A stretch of 64,000 bases of DNA from Tardiphaga sp051811025 (lineage in GTDB: Bacteria; Pseudomonadota; Alphaproteobacteria; Rhizobiales; Xanthobacteraceae): positions 2,108,001-2,172,000 of the forward strand of contig NZ_JBPWQE010000001.1 of the NCBI RefSeq assembly GCF_051811025.1. The letters are read 5' to 3'. Both the position numbers and the translations under genes were made by a program. Below are positions 32,898 through 41,237 of this stretch, in pieces. Numbering within the stretch: position 1 is the first letter of the stretch; each line of letters begins with the position of its first letter. Below the pieces are notes generated by a model. That model was not told where the DNA came from. It was given only the letters and a program-made list of their open reading frames with translations, and ran no database searches.

Positions 32898-34313
32898 CTA
32901 GCCTCGTTTGCCGAATTCCTCAGCCGCGATCCGGACCGCCTGCTGAACGGCGGGATAGCCGCTATAGGGGGCTAGGTTTAGCAATGTCTCCAGAATTTCG
33001 TCTCGGCTGGCTCCCACATTCAGGGCGGCATTGATGTGCACGCGAAGCGGTGTCTCGGCGGTCTTCGATCCAACGGCGGCGAGGGCGGCGCAGGCGGTTA
33101 GTTCTCGCGTCTTGGCGTCTATCCCCGTACGCGAAAAGATCTCGCCATAGGAGTGTTCGACAATCATTCGCCCGAGGTCAGGGGCGATATCGTCAAAGCT
33201 TCGGACTACGGCATCTCCGGATGCGCCCGAGGTCTTTCCGAGCGCCGCGCGTCCGCGCTCCAATCGCATCTGCCGGGTTTCGGCATTAGCCGGGCGGAAC
33301 GATATCGGCTGGCTTGCGGCGGTGTCGCCAAAGGCTTCCTTGGCAACCGCAAAGGCATTCAAGGCGCACGGAAAGCCACGATAGACGCTGACTTGCATCA
33401 AAAGTTCGACCACTTCGTCTCGCGTTATGCCTTGGGCTAGCGCGCCTTGGATGTGCCGGCGGAGGGCAGCGGCACGATTGCCGCCTGCAGCCAACATAGC
33501 AATGATCACAAGCGCCTTGGCCTTCGAATCCAGCCCCTGTCGGGAAAGTGCTTCGCCGAAAGCGAATTCGACCGAGAGCCGCGCCAGATCGGGCGAAGCT
33601 TTTTCAAACTCACCGAAATATGCCTGCATGTCGCCGCCGGTGAGGCGGCTTGCAGCTTCGCTGCCGTTCTGCGCGCGTCCGGTGCCATCGTCCGTGGCGG
33701 GCTCGACCGGCACGAAAGCGAGCTTTCGTTCGGCGAAAATGCTGCGCAACAGCCCGACCGCATTGATGGTCGGAGGAAAACCGAGCAAGGCGACGGAAAC
33801 GAACATCAGTTCGACGAGGACGCGCGGCTCGCCGCCGACATTGAGATAGCCCGCCATATGATACTTCAGTTGCGGCTGGGCACTCCCATCGGCGAGCAGC
33901 ATTGCCGCCGTACAAAGTTGTCGCAGCGGAAGCGCGAGCCCGGGCCGAGACAGCACATCGCCATACGGATACTCCACAGTGAAGCGCGCGAGATCCGCAG
34001 ATACTTCCGCCAGGCTGTTGACGGGGCCGTCGAAATTCTCGCCGCCGACCTTGCGCAGTATGTCGAAGCCGCGTGCGAATCGCTCATTGCCCATTGCTGT
34101 TGTTCCTGCATCGGCTTCTTGCGCGGGAATGGCCAACGAAGCCCCCGCTGCGCCGAGCGCTGTGAGAAAATTGCGGCGGGAGGCAATTTTGTCCGCCGGA
34201 CTGTCTTCGCTGGCGGGAGCGTCCGCGTTCTCCTGCGGGGTGATCTCAACCTTTAAGGGGGCGCGCGAGCGTTTTGCGGATGTGCCGTGTCTGGTGATCC
34301 GTGGCAGCGTCAT
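32898..34313 (-). CDS. Tat-exported protein with three carboxymuconolactone-decarboxylase-like domains
   Basis: A 471-residue protein. A twin-arginine signal is visible at about residues 44-70 (SRRNFLTALGAAGASLAIPA). Three copies of the CMD/AhpD-like helical domain follow, at about 75-205, 225-325 and 360-468. Each ends in the same motif: VLVELMFVSVALLGFPPTIN, VVELLMQVSVYRGFPCALN and ILETLLNLAPYSGYPAVQ. None has the AhpD CxxC pair, so thiol peroxidase-partner activity is unlikely. The start at 34313 follows AGAAGGACA and lies inside the upstream merR gene (68-base overlap), implying coupling. Confidence 0.82.
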   Translation of the reverse strand: MTLPRITRHGTSAKRSRAPLKVEITPQENADAPASEDSPADKIASRRNFLTALGAAGASLAIPAQEADAGTTAMGNERFARGFDILRKVGGENFDGPVNSLAEVSADLARFTVEYPYGDVLSRPGLALPLRQLCTAAMLLADGSAQPQLKYHMAGYLNVGGEPRVLVELMFVSVALLGFPPTINAVGLLRSIFAERKLAFVPVEPATDDGTGRAQNGSEAASRLTGGDMQAYFGEFEKASPDLARLSVEFAFGEALSRQGLDSKAKALVIIAMLAAGGNRAAALRRHIQGALAQGITRDEVVELLMQVSVYRGFPCALNAFAVAKEAFGDTAASQPISFRPANAETRQMRLERGRAALGKTSGASGDAVVRSFDDIAPDLGRMIVEHSYGEIFSRTGIDAKTRELTACAALAAVGSKTAETPLRVHINAALNVGASRDEILETLLNLAPYSGYPAVQQAVRIAAEEFGKRG

Positions 34314-34677
34314 TGTCCTTCTCCACCGTGTTCAGGCCGGAATAGCCGGCGATTTTGGTGTCGAGGACGGCAAGGCAGTCATGAAGTTCGGCCAGACGAG
34401 CACGGACATTGGTCCGATGCTGCTCGAGGATGAGCCGGCGGTCTTCCGTAGTTTGCGAACCTCGCTCGCGCAGCTGAGCGTATCGCAGCATGTCGCGGAT
34501 CGGCATCCCGGTCGTCCTGAGGCGTCCGAGAAAGGCAATCCACACCAAGATGGAAGCGTCATATTCGCGTTGACGGGAGGCATTGCGCGGTGCGCCAGGA
34601 AGCAGCCCGATCCGCTCGTAATAGCGGATCGTGTGTGCTGACAAGCCGGCGCGCTTTGCGAGTTCTCCGATTTTCAT
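34246..34677 (-). CDS. MerR family transcriptional regulator
   Basis: A 143-residue regulator: MKIGELAKRAGLSAHTIRYYERIGLLPGAPRN winged helix, then WIAFLGRLRTTGMPIRDMLRYA and a coiled-coil dimerisation helix (about 80-118) with a single Cys in HDCLAVLDTKIAGY. The C-terminal tail is hydrophilic and overlaps the start of the CMD gene. Non-metal MerR members of this type usually control oxidoreductase or aldehyde-stress genes. The promoter at 34706-34736 has the MerR-type long spacer with a central dyad, suggesting it activates itself and the CMD gene. Confidence 0.92.
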   Translation of the reverse strand: MKIGELAKRAGLSAHTIRYYERIGLLPGAPRNASRQREYDASILVWIAFLGRLRTTGMPIRDMLRYAQLRERGSQTTEDRRLILEQHRTNVRARLAELHDCLAVLDTKIAGYSGLNTVEKDNDAATDHQTRHIRKTLARPLKG

Positions 34678-34705
34678 GTTCTGTCTTCTCGTCACGACGC
34701 TGACC

Positions 34706-34736
34706 TTGCTACAGGTTAGAGTGCGCTCTAAGTCAA
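34706..34736 (-). promoter_or_regulatory. MerR-type promoter with 19-base spacer and central dyad
   Basis: On the minus strand a -35 TTGACT (34736-34731) is followed, after 19 bases, by TAGCAA (34711-34706). The spacer contains the perfect dyad TTAGAG-N4-CTCTAA (34716-34731). Over-long spacers with a central dyad are the hallmark of MerR-activated promoters. The merR start is 29 bases beyond. Confidence 0.65.
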
Positions 34737-34891
34737 CAGCAAATACTTCTTCGCTCGGAGCTGACGAAGCGGCATTCGCATCCAGTTATCGGCATCAAAA
34801 GCGGTGATGCCGGATCGGGATCAGGCCGTGCAGGCAGCACGGCGGCGAAGGACGTCAACTGTTCACGATCACGAAGCCCAAGCGGCCTGAC

Positions 34892-35285
34892 TCAATTTTG
34901 CGCACCGATCTTGCCTTCGGTGCCATTCAGCAATCGCTTGATGTTCTCGCGGTGCATGAACCACAGCAGCAGCGTCAGCACGCCAGCACGGCGAGTTGCA
35001 GGGCCTTGGCCCACCACAGCAAGATCGGCGTGATGGCGCTGGCGGTCAGGGCCGAGAATGACGAGTAGCGCGAGGAGAAGGCGCAGGCGAGCCAGGCAAG
35101 GCAGAACACGATGGCGGCAGGCCAGTACAGGCCGAACATGATGCCGATATAGACGGCGACGCCCTTGCCACCCTTGAAGCCCAGCCAGACCGGGAAGAGG
35201 TGCCCCAGGAAAGCGAAGAGACCGGCGATCATGGCCGGGACGGGACCGCCGACACTGCCGGCGATGATGACGGCCACGGTGCCCG
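34892..35285 (-). pseudogene. Broken 3' copy of plsY
   Basis: About 380 bases that match the intact plsY (36189-36580) at roughly 95 percent by eye count, ending at the same stop-codon position. It lacks the first 65 or so codons and has a four-base deletion near 34970 that shifts the frame; the stretch before it still reads FVWLGFKGGKGVAVYIG-like PlsY sequence. Many of the differences fall at third codon positions. Similarity stops abruptly at both ends (about 34903 and 35285). Confidence 0.85.
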
Positions 35286-35319
35286 TGTGGCTCGATCAGA
35301 ATGCCGCTTATTTCTTCGG

Positions 35320-36099
35320 CTACTGCATCGTCAAATTCATTAGTTCGTCGGGAAGTTCGCTTTGTGCGCACCATGCCTTGACGGTGGCGGCGAACAGGTC
35401 AGGTCGTTCGCCATTCCAGGCATGGCCGACGCCCTTGGCCAGCCGCGCCTGCGAATTCGGCAGCACCTGGCGCAGCCGCGCCATTGAAGCGAGGATCAAG
35501 GGGTGTTCGTGTTCGCCCGCGACGAGCAGCGTCGGCGTTTGGATTTCTGCCGCGTTCGCGGGAAGTGAAAACGCGCTGGCGTCGTGGCTTGCTACGATGA
35601 AGTCTCGGATCGACAACGGCTGAAGCGATTGGCGATAGGCCTCGAACCGATCCGCTGGAATGTTCAGTGCCCGCGCATTGAGGCGCGCAGACAGCCGGGT
35701 CTTGATCAACGGCGCAATCGCATAGGCGGCGGCGTCGATCAGCCATCTGTTGGGGAGCGGCAACACGTTGATCCCGCTCAACAGGGCCCGCTCGACCACA
35801 CTGGGATGTCGCGCCAGAAGCGTGAGCCCGACATAGGCACCGAGCGAGAGACCGACTACATGCGCGTGCCCCGACGGTACATTTTTACGGATGATCTCCG
35901 CGACGAGATCGGCGGCTTGCTCGAACGAGCGCCACCTGACGTCATGGCTGTGCCCGTGGCCCGGCAGATCGGGGATGAGACAATCGAAATCCGTCAACTG
36001 CTCGATCTGCTCCTGCCACATCCAGCCGCTGGTTCCGATTGCATGCAGGAACACGACGGGAGGTAGGTTCGGCCCGCTTGACCTGTGCAGATGAAGCAC
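35320..36099 (-). CDS. Alpha/beta hydrolase (3-oxoadipate enol-lactonase-like)
   Basis: A 259-residue alpha/beta hydrolase. Key parts are VVFLHAIGTSGWMWQEQIEQL (oxyanion-hole HAIG), DLPGHGHS, the nucleophile elbow GLSLGAYVG with the catalytic Ser, a cap region around RWLIDAAAYAI, TLLVAGEHEHP (acid) and KGVGHAWNGERPDLF (His). The start is probably the GTG at 36099 behind AAAGGCTCC, since no ATG lies between it and the frame limit and homology begins within ten residues. It sits between the full plsY and the broken plsY copy. Substrate unknown; resembles PcaD/menaquinone-type esterases. Confidence 0.85.
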   Translation of the reverse strand: MLHLHRSSGPNLPPVVFLHAIGTSGWMWQEQIEQLTDFDCLIPDLPGHGHSHDVRWRSFEQAADLVAEIIRKNVPSGHAHVVGLSLGAYVGLTLLARHPSVVERALLSGINVLPLPNRWLIDAAAYAIAPLIKTRLSARLNARALNIPADRFEAYRQSLQPLSIRDFIVASHDASAFSLPANAAEIQTPTLLVAGEHEHPLILASMARLRQVLPNSQARLAKGVGHAWNGERPDLFAATVKAWCAQSELPDELMNLTMQ

Positions 36100-36188
36100 G
36101 CGTGGAGCCTTTGCAGACTTGTTTGGTGGGATTGTCGTCGTGCAGGGAGATCTTGGTCGTGGATTCTGATGTCTTAATGCCGCAACTA

Positions 36189-36776
36189 CTACTTCGCGCC
36201 GATCTTGCCTTCGGTGCCATTCAGCAATCGCTTGATGTTCTCGCGGTGCATGAACCACAGCAGCAGTGTCAGCGCGGTGGCCAGCACGGCGAGCTGCGGG
36301 GCCTTGGCCCACCACAGGAAGATCGGCGTGATGGCACTGGCAGTCAGAGCGGAGAATGACGAGTAGCGCGAGGTGAAGGCGCAGGCGAGCCAGGCAAGGC
36401 AGAACACGATGGCGGCCGGCCAGTACAGGCCGAACATGATGCCGATATAGACAGCGACACCCTTGCCGCCCTTGAAGCCGAGCCAGACCGGGAACAGGTG
36501 CCCCAAGAAAGCGAAGAGACCGGCGATCATGGCCGGGACGGGACCGCCGACACTGCCGGCGATGATCACGGCGACGGTGCCCTTGAGGGCATCGAGCAGC
36601 AGCGTCGCCGCGGCAAGGCCCTTGCGGCCGGTGCGCAGCACGTTGGTGGCGCCGATATTGCCGGACCCGATGGTACGGATGTCCTGTGTGCCGGCGAGCT
36701 TGGTCAGCACCAGTCCGAACGGGACGGAGCCCAGGAAATAACCTAGCGCGGCGGCGAATATGTAGAGAACGATCAT
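36189..36776 (-). CDS. plsY: Glycerol-3-phosphate acyltransferase PlsY
   Basis: A 195-residue inner-membrane enzyme that transfers an acyl group from acyl-phosphate to glycerol-3-phosphate, the first step of phospholipid synthesis. Conserved loops are GSVPFGLVLTKLAGTQDIRTIGSGNIGATNVLRTG (written in part), HLFPVWLGFKGGKGVAVYIG and the C-terminal HRENIKRLLNGTEGKIG. It has about six membrane segments and is full length. It follows the pyrC-like gene by about 85 bases that hold a short tandem repeat. A damaged second copy is at 34892-35285. Confidence 0.95.
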   Translation of the reverse strand: MIVLYIFAAALGYFLGSVPFGLVLTKLAGTQDIRTIGSGNIGATNVLRTGRKGLAAATLLLDALKGTVAVIIAGSVGGPVPAMIAGLFAFLGHLFPVWLGFKGGKGVAVYIGIMFGLYWPAAIVFCLAWLACAFTSRYSSFSALTASAITPIFLWWAKAPQLAVLATALTLLLWFMHRENIKRLLNGTEGKIGAK

Positions 36777-36791
36777 TGGACCTCTATTCTA

Positions 36792-36869
36792 AGACGCGCT
36801 TCGCACTTTCGTGCTTGCAGACGCGCTTCGCGCTTTCGGTGCCCTGAGACGCACTTATCGCGTCAGACG
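36792..36869. repeat. Three short tandem units starting AGACGC
   Basis: Units of 27-28 bases start at 36792, 36819 and 36847. The first two read AGACGCGCTTCGC followed by a CTTTCG-containing part; the third is diverged (AGACGCACTTATCGCG). They fill the gap between plsY and the pyrC-like gene and run into the latter's stop codon. Confidence 0.6.
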
Positions 36870-38164
36870 TGCTCGTAAACGGTGCGTCCGCCGACAATAG
36901 TGCGTGCGACGCGCCCCGTGAAGCGGGCTTCGTCGAACGGTGTATTCTTGCATTGCGACTTCAGGTCTGCGGGATCCAGCACCCACGGCACATCGGCGTC
37001 AATGACAATGATGTCGGCGACAGCACCGGGGCGCAGCGTGCCGCCCGGCAGGCCGAGCAGCTCGGCCGGGCGTGTCGACATCGCACGGATCAACTGGGTG
37101 AAGGTGAGCTCGCCATTGTGGATCAGCCGCAATCCCGCCGACAGCATTGTTTCGAGGCCGATGGCACCCGGCGCGGCTTCTGCAAATGGCAGCCGCTTGG
37201 TCTCGACGTCCTGCGGATTGTGGTCGGACATGATGACGTCGATCAATCCTGACGCGACGGCCTCGACCAGCGCGCGGCGGTTCTCTTCGGTGCGGAGCGG
37301 CGGCGACAATTTGAGATAGGAGCGATAGGGCCCGATATCGTTTTCGTTCAGCGTCAGGTGATTGATCGACGCCGAGGCGCTGACACGCAAGCCGGCGTCG
37401 CGGGCACGCTTCAGGATCTCGATGGATTCGATGCAGGTCAACGATGCCGCATGGTAGCGCCCGCCGGTGAGGGCGACGAGGCGCATGTCGCGCTCCAGCA
37501 TGATGGCTTCGGCAGCATTGGGAATTCCCATCAGGCCGAGCCGTGAGGCGCGCTCGCCTTCATTCATCACGCCTTCGCCGACGAGGTCGGGATCTTCGGT
37601 GTAATGCACGATCAGCGCGTCGAAATCGCGCGCATAGGTCAGCGCGCGGCGCATGATCTGCGCGTTGGTGATGCTCTTGTCGGCGTCCGTGAAAGCAACG
37701 GCGCCAGCCGCTTTCAATAGCCCGATCTCGGTCATCTCGTGGCCTTCGAGGCCCTTGGTCAGGGCGGCCATCGGATGGATGTTGACGATCGCGGTGTCGC
37801 GGGCGCGGCGCAGGACGAAGTCGACGGTGGCCGAGTTGTCGATGGTCGGCGAGGTATCCGGCTGGCAGATAATGGTGGTGATGCCGCCAGCTGCGGCTGC
37901 ACGGCTGGCGGAGGCGAAAGTCTCGCGGTGGCTGGCGCCGGGCTCGCCGACGAAAGCGCGCATGTCGACGAGGCCGGGCGCCACGACCTTGCCGGCGCAA
38001 TTGATGATGTCGGTGCCTTCAGGCACGCCAGCCGCGCCGATGCCGCGGCGGGCGTCGCGGATTATGCCGTCGGCGATCAGCACATCCCCGGGACCGTCGA
38101 GGTCGCTTGACGGATCGATCAGGTGCGCGTTGGCGAGGAGGATAGGGCGGCGATCTGTCAGCAT
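36863..38164 (-). CDS. pyrC: Dihydroorotase-like protein lacking the HxH metal motif (PyrC')
   Basis: A 433-residue amidohydrolase of the class I dihydroorotase family. The usual DxHxHLREPG motif reads VDMRAFVGEPG: both metal-binding His are replaced (R69, F71) and the substrate-binding Arg is Gly. Other ligand positions remain: H in IVHYTEDPD, H in GGRYHAASL, and D in SDHNPQD. Next to pyrB (four-base gap), it fits the PyrC' pseudo-dihydroorotases of Pseudomonas, which have no activity but are needed to assemble class A aspartate transcarbamoylase. Annotation as active dihydroorotase would be risky. Confidence 0.88.
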   Translation of the reverse strand: MLTDRRPILLANAHLIDPSSDLDGPGDVLIADGIIRDARRGIGAAGVPEGTDIINCAGKVVAPGLVDMRAFVGEPGASHRETFASASRAAAAGGITTIICQPDTSPTIDNSATVDFVLRRARDTAIVNIHPMAALTKGLEGHEMTEIGLLKAAGAVAFTDADKSITNAQIMRRALTYARDFDALIVHYTEDPDLVGEGVMNEGERASRLGLMGIPNAAEAIMLERDMRLVALTGGRYHAASLTCIESIEILKRARDAGLRVSASASINHLTLNENDIGPYRSYLKLSPPLRTEENRRALVEAVASGLIDVIMSDHNPQDVETKRLPFAEAAPGAIGLETMLSAGLRLIHNGELTFTQLIRAMSTRPAELLGLPGGTLRPGAVADIIVIDADVPWVLDPADLKSQCKNTPFDEARFTGRVARTIVGGRTVYEHV

Positions 38165-38168
38165 GGCG

Positions 38169-39122
38169 TCACGCGTTCGGGAGGTTGCGCGCGAGCGCTT
38201 CGAGCACGGCCATGCGGACCGCTACGCCCATCTCGACCTGTTCGCGGATCAGCGACTGCGCGCCGTCCGCGACGAGGGAGTCGATCTCGACGCCGCGATT
38301 CATCGGCCCGGGATGCATCACCAGCGCATCGGGCTTGGCGTAAGCGAGCTTCTTCTGATCGAGGCCGAAATACTGGAAATATTCGGCTGAAGACGGCACA
38401 AAGGAGCCGTTCATGCGCTCGCGCTGCAGCCGCAGCATCATCACGATGTCGGCGCCGTTGAGGCCCTCGCGCATATCGCGCGCGACCTCGACGCCCATGC
38501 GCTCGATGCCCGGCGGCAGCAGCGTGGAGGGCGCGACCACGCGGACGCGTGCGCCCATCGTGTTGAGCAGGAGAATGTTGGAACGCGCGACCCGCGAATG
38601 CAGCACGTCGCCGCAGATCGCGATCACGAGACCTTCGAGGCGGCCCTTGTTGCGACGGATGGTCAATGCGTCGAGCAGGGCTTGCGTCGGATGTTCATGG
38701 GCGCCGTCGCCGGCGTTGATGACGGAGCCATCGACCTTGCGCGCCAGGAGTTCGACCGCGCCAGAGGCATGATGGCGCATCACGAGAATGTCCGGATGCA
38801 TCGCGTTCAACGTCATCGCGGTGTCGATCAGCGTCTCGCCCTTTTTGATCGAGGACGATGACACCGACATGTTCATGACGTCGGCGCCGAGCCGCTTGCC
38901 GGCCAGTTCGAACGACGACTGGGTGCGTGTCGAATTCTCAAAAAACAGATTGATCTGGGTGCGACCGCGCAGGCTGGAGCGCTTCTTGTCGACCTGGCGG
39001 TTCAGCTCGACATATTCCTCGGACAGGTCGAGGAGGCCGGTGATGTCCGCGGCGGAAAGGCCCTCGATGCCCAGCAAATGCCGGTGTCCGAGGACGAAAG
39101 AGGATTTCGTGGCTTGGGTCAT
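38169..39122 (-). CDS. pyrB: Aspartate carbamoyltransferase catalytic subunit
   Basis: A 317-residue enzyme condensing carbamoyl phosphate and aspartate in pyrimidine synthesis. Diagnostic motifs are FFENSTRTQSSFELAGKRLG (carbamoyl phosphate site STRT), MRHHASGAVELLA, NAGDGAHEHPTQALLD and HPGPMNRGVEI. The ATG at 39122 starts the family homology. There is no pyrI-like regulatory subunit. With the downstream pseudo-dihydroorotase it probably forms a class A dodecamer. Confidence 0.96.
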   Translation of the reverse strand: MTQATKSSFVLGHRHLLGIEGLSAADITGLLDLSEEYVELNRQVDKKRSSLRGRTQINLFFENSTRTQSSFELAGKRLGADVMNMSVSSSSIKKGETLIDTAMTLNAMHPDILVMRHHASGAVELLARKVDGSVINAGDGAHEHPTQALLDALTIRRNKGRLEGLVIAICGDVLHSRVARSNILLLNTMGARVRVVAPSTLLPPGIERMGVEVARDMREGLNGADIVMMLRLQRERMNGSFVPSSAEYFQYFGLDQKKLAYAKPDALVMHPGPMNRGVEIDSLVADGAQSLIREQVEMGVAVRMAVLEALARNLPNA

Positions 39123-39348
39123 TAAAACGAAAGCTATAGGCAGAGTTGAAAAGCGGAGCAAGCGCGATTCGCCGGCTTTTCGGTTATCCCCCGGTCAGTC
39201 CGACCATATTCTTGCCGTCATGCCCGACGAATGCCGGGTATCCTCTCCACGGCGTACCGTTTTGGGACCACCTTCAGCGAGGGGCGACGCCGAGGCCGAC
39301 AAGCCGCGTCCAAAGAGCTGACAGCGGCTGGGCAGTCTCGGCATCGTT

Positions 39349-40539
39349 CTATTCCGTTACGAAGTACACGACCGCCACGGCGGGGAACGCGAATCCGACC
39401 CATGAGGCGAGTGTCCATCCTCCTTGCGCGTAGGCCCATCCGCCTGCCGCCGAGCCAACCGCCCCGCCGACAAAAAACGTCGCCATGTAGAGCCCGTTGA
39501 GACGGCAGCGGAATTCCGCACCAAGTGAGAAGATCGCGCGCTGCCCGAGGGTCATATTCGCCGCGACCCCGAAATCGAGGAGGATCGCTGCTGCGACGAG
39601 GAGACCGAGGGCAAGCATCGAACCTTCAGGCGCGATGTGCGTCATCAGGAAAGCACCAGCCACCGCAAGCATGGCGACAGCGGTCGCAGGACGACTCCAT
39701 CCGCGATCGGCAATCCGGCCCGCGATCGGGGCGGCGACGGCACCGGCAACACCCGCCAGCGCGAAAAGCGCGATCCCGCCTTGCGATAGGTGGAATTCCG
39801 GCCCCGCGAGCAACAGCGGCGTCGTGGTCCAGAACAGACTGAACGCGCCGAACAGGCAGGCGTGATAGAGCGCACGTCTTTGCAGGATCGGCGTCGTCAC
39901 CGCCAGATGCCCCATCGAGGCCAGCAGTTCTCCGTAACGAAGTTTCGACGTCGGCATACGCCGTGGCAGTGCGCGGCTGAGAACCAATGCGAGGACAATC
40001 ATCGCACTCGCCGACAGGAAGAACACGACGTGCCATGACGACAATTCAGCGATGAAACTGGATATTGGGCGGGCCAGCATGATGCCAAGCATCAACCCGC
40101 TCATGACGTTGCCGACAACGCGGCCCCGGCTCGCTTCAGGAGCCATATGAGCTGCATAGGGAACAAGAACCTGCACCGCGACCGACCCGAGGCCGATGAA
40201 GAAGGCTGCGATCAGGAACGGAAGTGCGTGAGGTGACAGTGCCGCGCCCAGCAGCCCTAGCGTGGCGACGCCAAGCATAATGAGGGTGAGACGACGGTTC
40301 TCGATGAGATCGCCGAGCGGCACGATCAGCAGCAGACCAGCCCCGTATCCGATCTGCGTCAAGGTGACGATAAGTCCCGTCGCCTGCGGCGAGAGGCCGA
40401 GCGCGGCACTGATCGGCCCGGCCAGTGGCTGGGCATAATAAACATTGGCCGCGATAAGCCCGCAGGCGGCGGCGAGGAGGAAAGTCATTCCAGTAGACAC
40501 AATCCGCCTCTCGGGCAGGTGGTCGGTGATGGTGGTCAT
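39349..40539 (-). CDS. MFS transporter
   Basis: A 396-residue permease with about twelve membrane helices. It belongs to the drug-efflux-like MFS group: ANVYYAQPLAGPISAALGLSPQ at the first helices, then IPLGDLIENRRL (the loop 2-3 motif), and a central loop around LPRRMPTSKLRYGEL. It is downstream of the TetR gene on the same strand with 50 bases between. That gap contains a copy of the motif found before tetR, so it is very probably repressed by it. Substrate unknown. The ATG at 40539 gives a 17-residue cytosolic start. Confidence 0.9.
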   Translation of the reverse strand: MTTITDHLPERRIVSTGMTFLLAAACGLIAANVYYAQPLAGPISAALGLSPQATGLIVTLTQIGYGAGLLLIVPLGDLIENRRLTLIMLGVATLGLLGAALSPHALPFLIAAFFIGLGSVAVQVLVPYAAHMAPEASRGRVVGNVMSGLMLGIMLARPISSFIAELSSWHVVFFLSASAMIVLALVLSRALPRRMPTSKLRYGELLASMGHLAVTTPILQRRALYHACLFGAFSLFWTTTPLLLAGPEFHLSQGGIALFALAGVAGAVAAPIAGRIADRGWSRPATAVAMLAVAGAFLMTHIAPEGSMLALGLLVAAAILLDFGVAANMTLGQRAIFSLGAEFRCRLNGLYMATFFVGGAVGSAAGGWAYAQGGWTLASWVGFAFPAVAVVYFVTE

Positions 40540-40553
40540 GGTTGTTCTCACAA

Positions 40554-40577
40554 TAGAAAATGATCGTTCTCTAATTT
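40554..40577. promoter_or_regulatory. TetR operator copy before the MFS gene
   Basis: TAGAAAATGATCGTTCTCTAAT lies 15 bases before the MFS start. It shares TAGAAAATGANCGTT with 41214-41237 before tetR, and contains the partial dyad GAGAACGATCATTTTC. Confidence 0.6.
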
Positions 40578-40588
40578 GGCAAAAAAAA

Positions 40589-41206
40589 TTAGGTGAGCGT
40601 GCGCATGGCAACCTCCACTACGGCCGCCATTTCCGCGCGGGTTCGCCCGGTCTTCCCGATGACCCTCATGCCTTGAAGCAGGCAGAGCATCAGCCGGGCG
40701 GTCGCCTTGCTGTCGATCCCGGTGGGAATGGAGCCGTCAATCTGCCCTTGTTGAATCAACTCGGCCATCAAGGCCTCATTCCACTTGAAGGATGCCGTGA
40801 CACGCTGGGCGACCTCCTTGTCGAAGATCGCAAGTTCCGTTGCGCTCCCGACGACAAGGCAGCCCTGCAGCCCCTCCGCGCCGTGTGACGATTCGACATA
40901 GAAGGTCAGGGCACTACGAATACGCTCCAGTCCCGTTGCGCCATTCTTGATGGCGCGAGCTAGTTTTTCATTGCGAACCGCCTTGTTCCGATCGAAGGCG
41001 GCAATAAAAACCGCGCGCTTGTCTTTGAACGCCTTGTAGATGCTGCCTTGGGTCAGTTCCATTGCATCTGTCAGGTCGCCGATCGAGGTGGCGTGATAGC
41101 CACGCTCACAAAACACCCGAACGGCTTTATCGAGAGCTTCGTCCACGTCGAACTCACGCGGTCGGCCGGGGCCTCGGGAAGCGGATGATGGTACGGCGTT
41201 CGACAT
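40589..41206 (-). CDS. TetR family transcriptional regulator
   Basis: A 205-residue regulator. The helix-turn-helix domain is ALDKAVRVFCERGYHATSIGDLTDAMELTQGSIYKAFKDK (in part); the C-terminal ligand domain has the TetR_C_16-like GLQGCLVVGSATELA, with a Cys in the same place as in many YxaF/LmrA-type repressors. N-terminal PGRPREFD is typical. It lies upstream of the MFS gene. A repeated motif before both genes supports joint autoregulation. Confidence 0.93.
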   Translation of the reverse strand: MSNAVPSSASRGPGRPREFDVDEALDKAVRVFCERGYHATSIGDLTDAMELTQGSIYKAFKDKRAVFIAAFDRNKAVRNEKLARAIKNGATGLERIRSALTFYVESSHGAEGLQGCLVVGSATELAIFDKEVAQRVTASFKWNEALMAELIQQGQIDGSIPTGIDSKATARLMLCLLQGMRVIGKTGRTRAEMAAVVEVAMRTLT

Positions 41207-41213
41207 TACTCCT

Positions 41214-41237
41214 TATAGAAAATGAACGTTTCCAAAT
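41214..41237. promoter_or_regulatory. TetR operator copy before tetR
   Basis: TATAGAAAATGAACGTTTCC lies eight bases upstream of the TetR start codon on the minus strand. It matches the motif before the MFS gene. The A/T-rich core would overlap the promoter. Confidence 0.6.

Noticed and set aside
34892..35374. 160-codon frame as a gene
   Set aside because: Its C-terminus is PlsY but the rest is out-of-frame plsY remnant; better described as a pseudogene.
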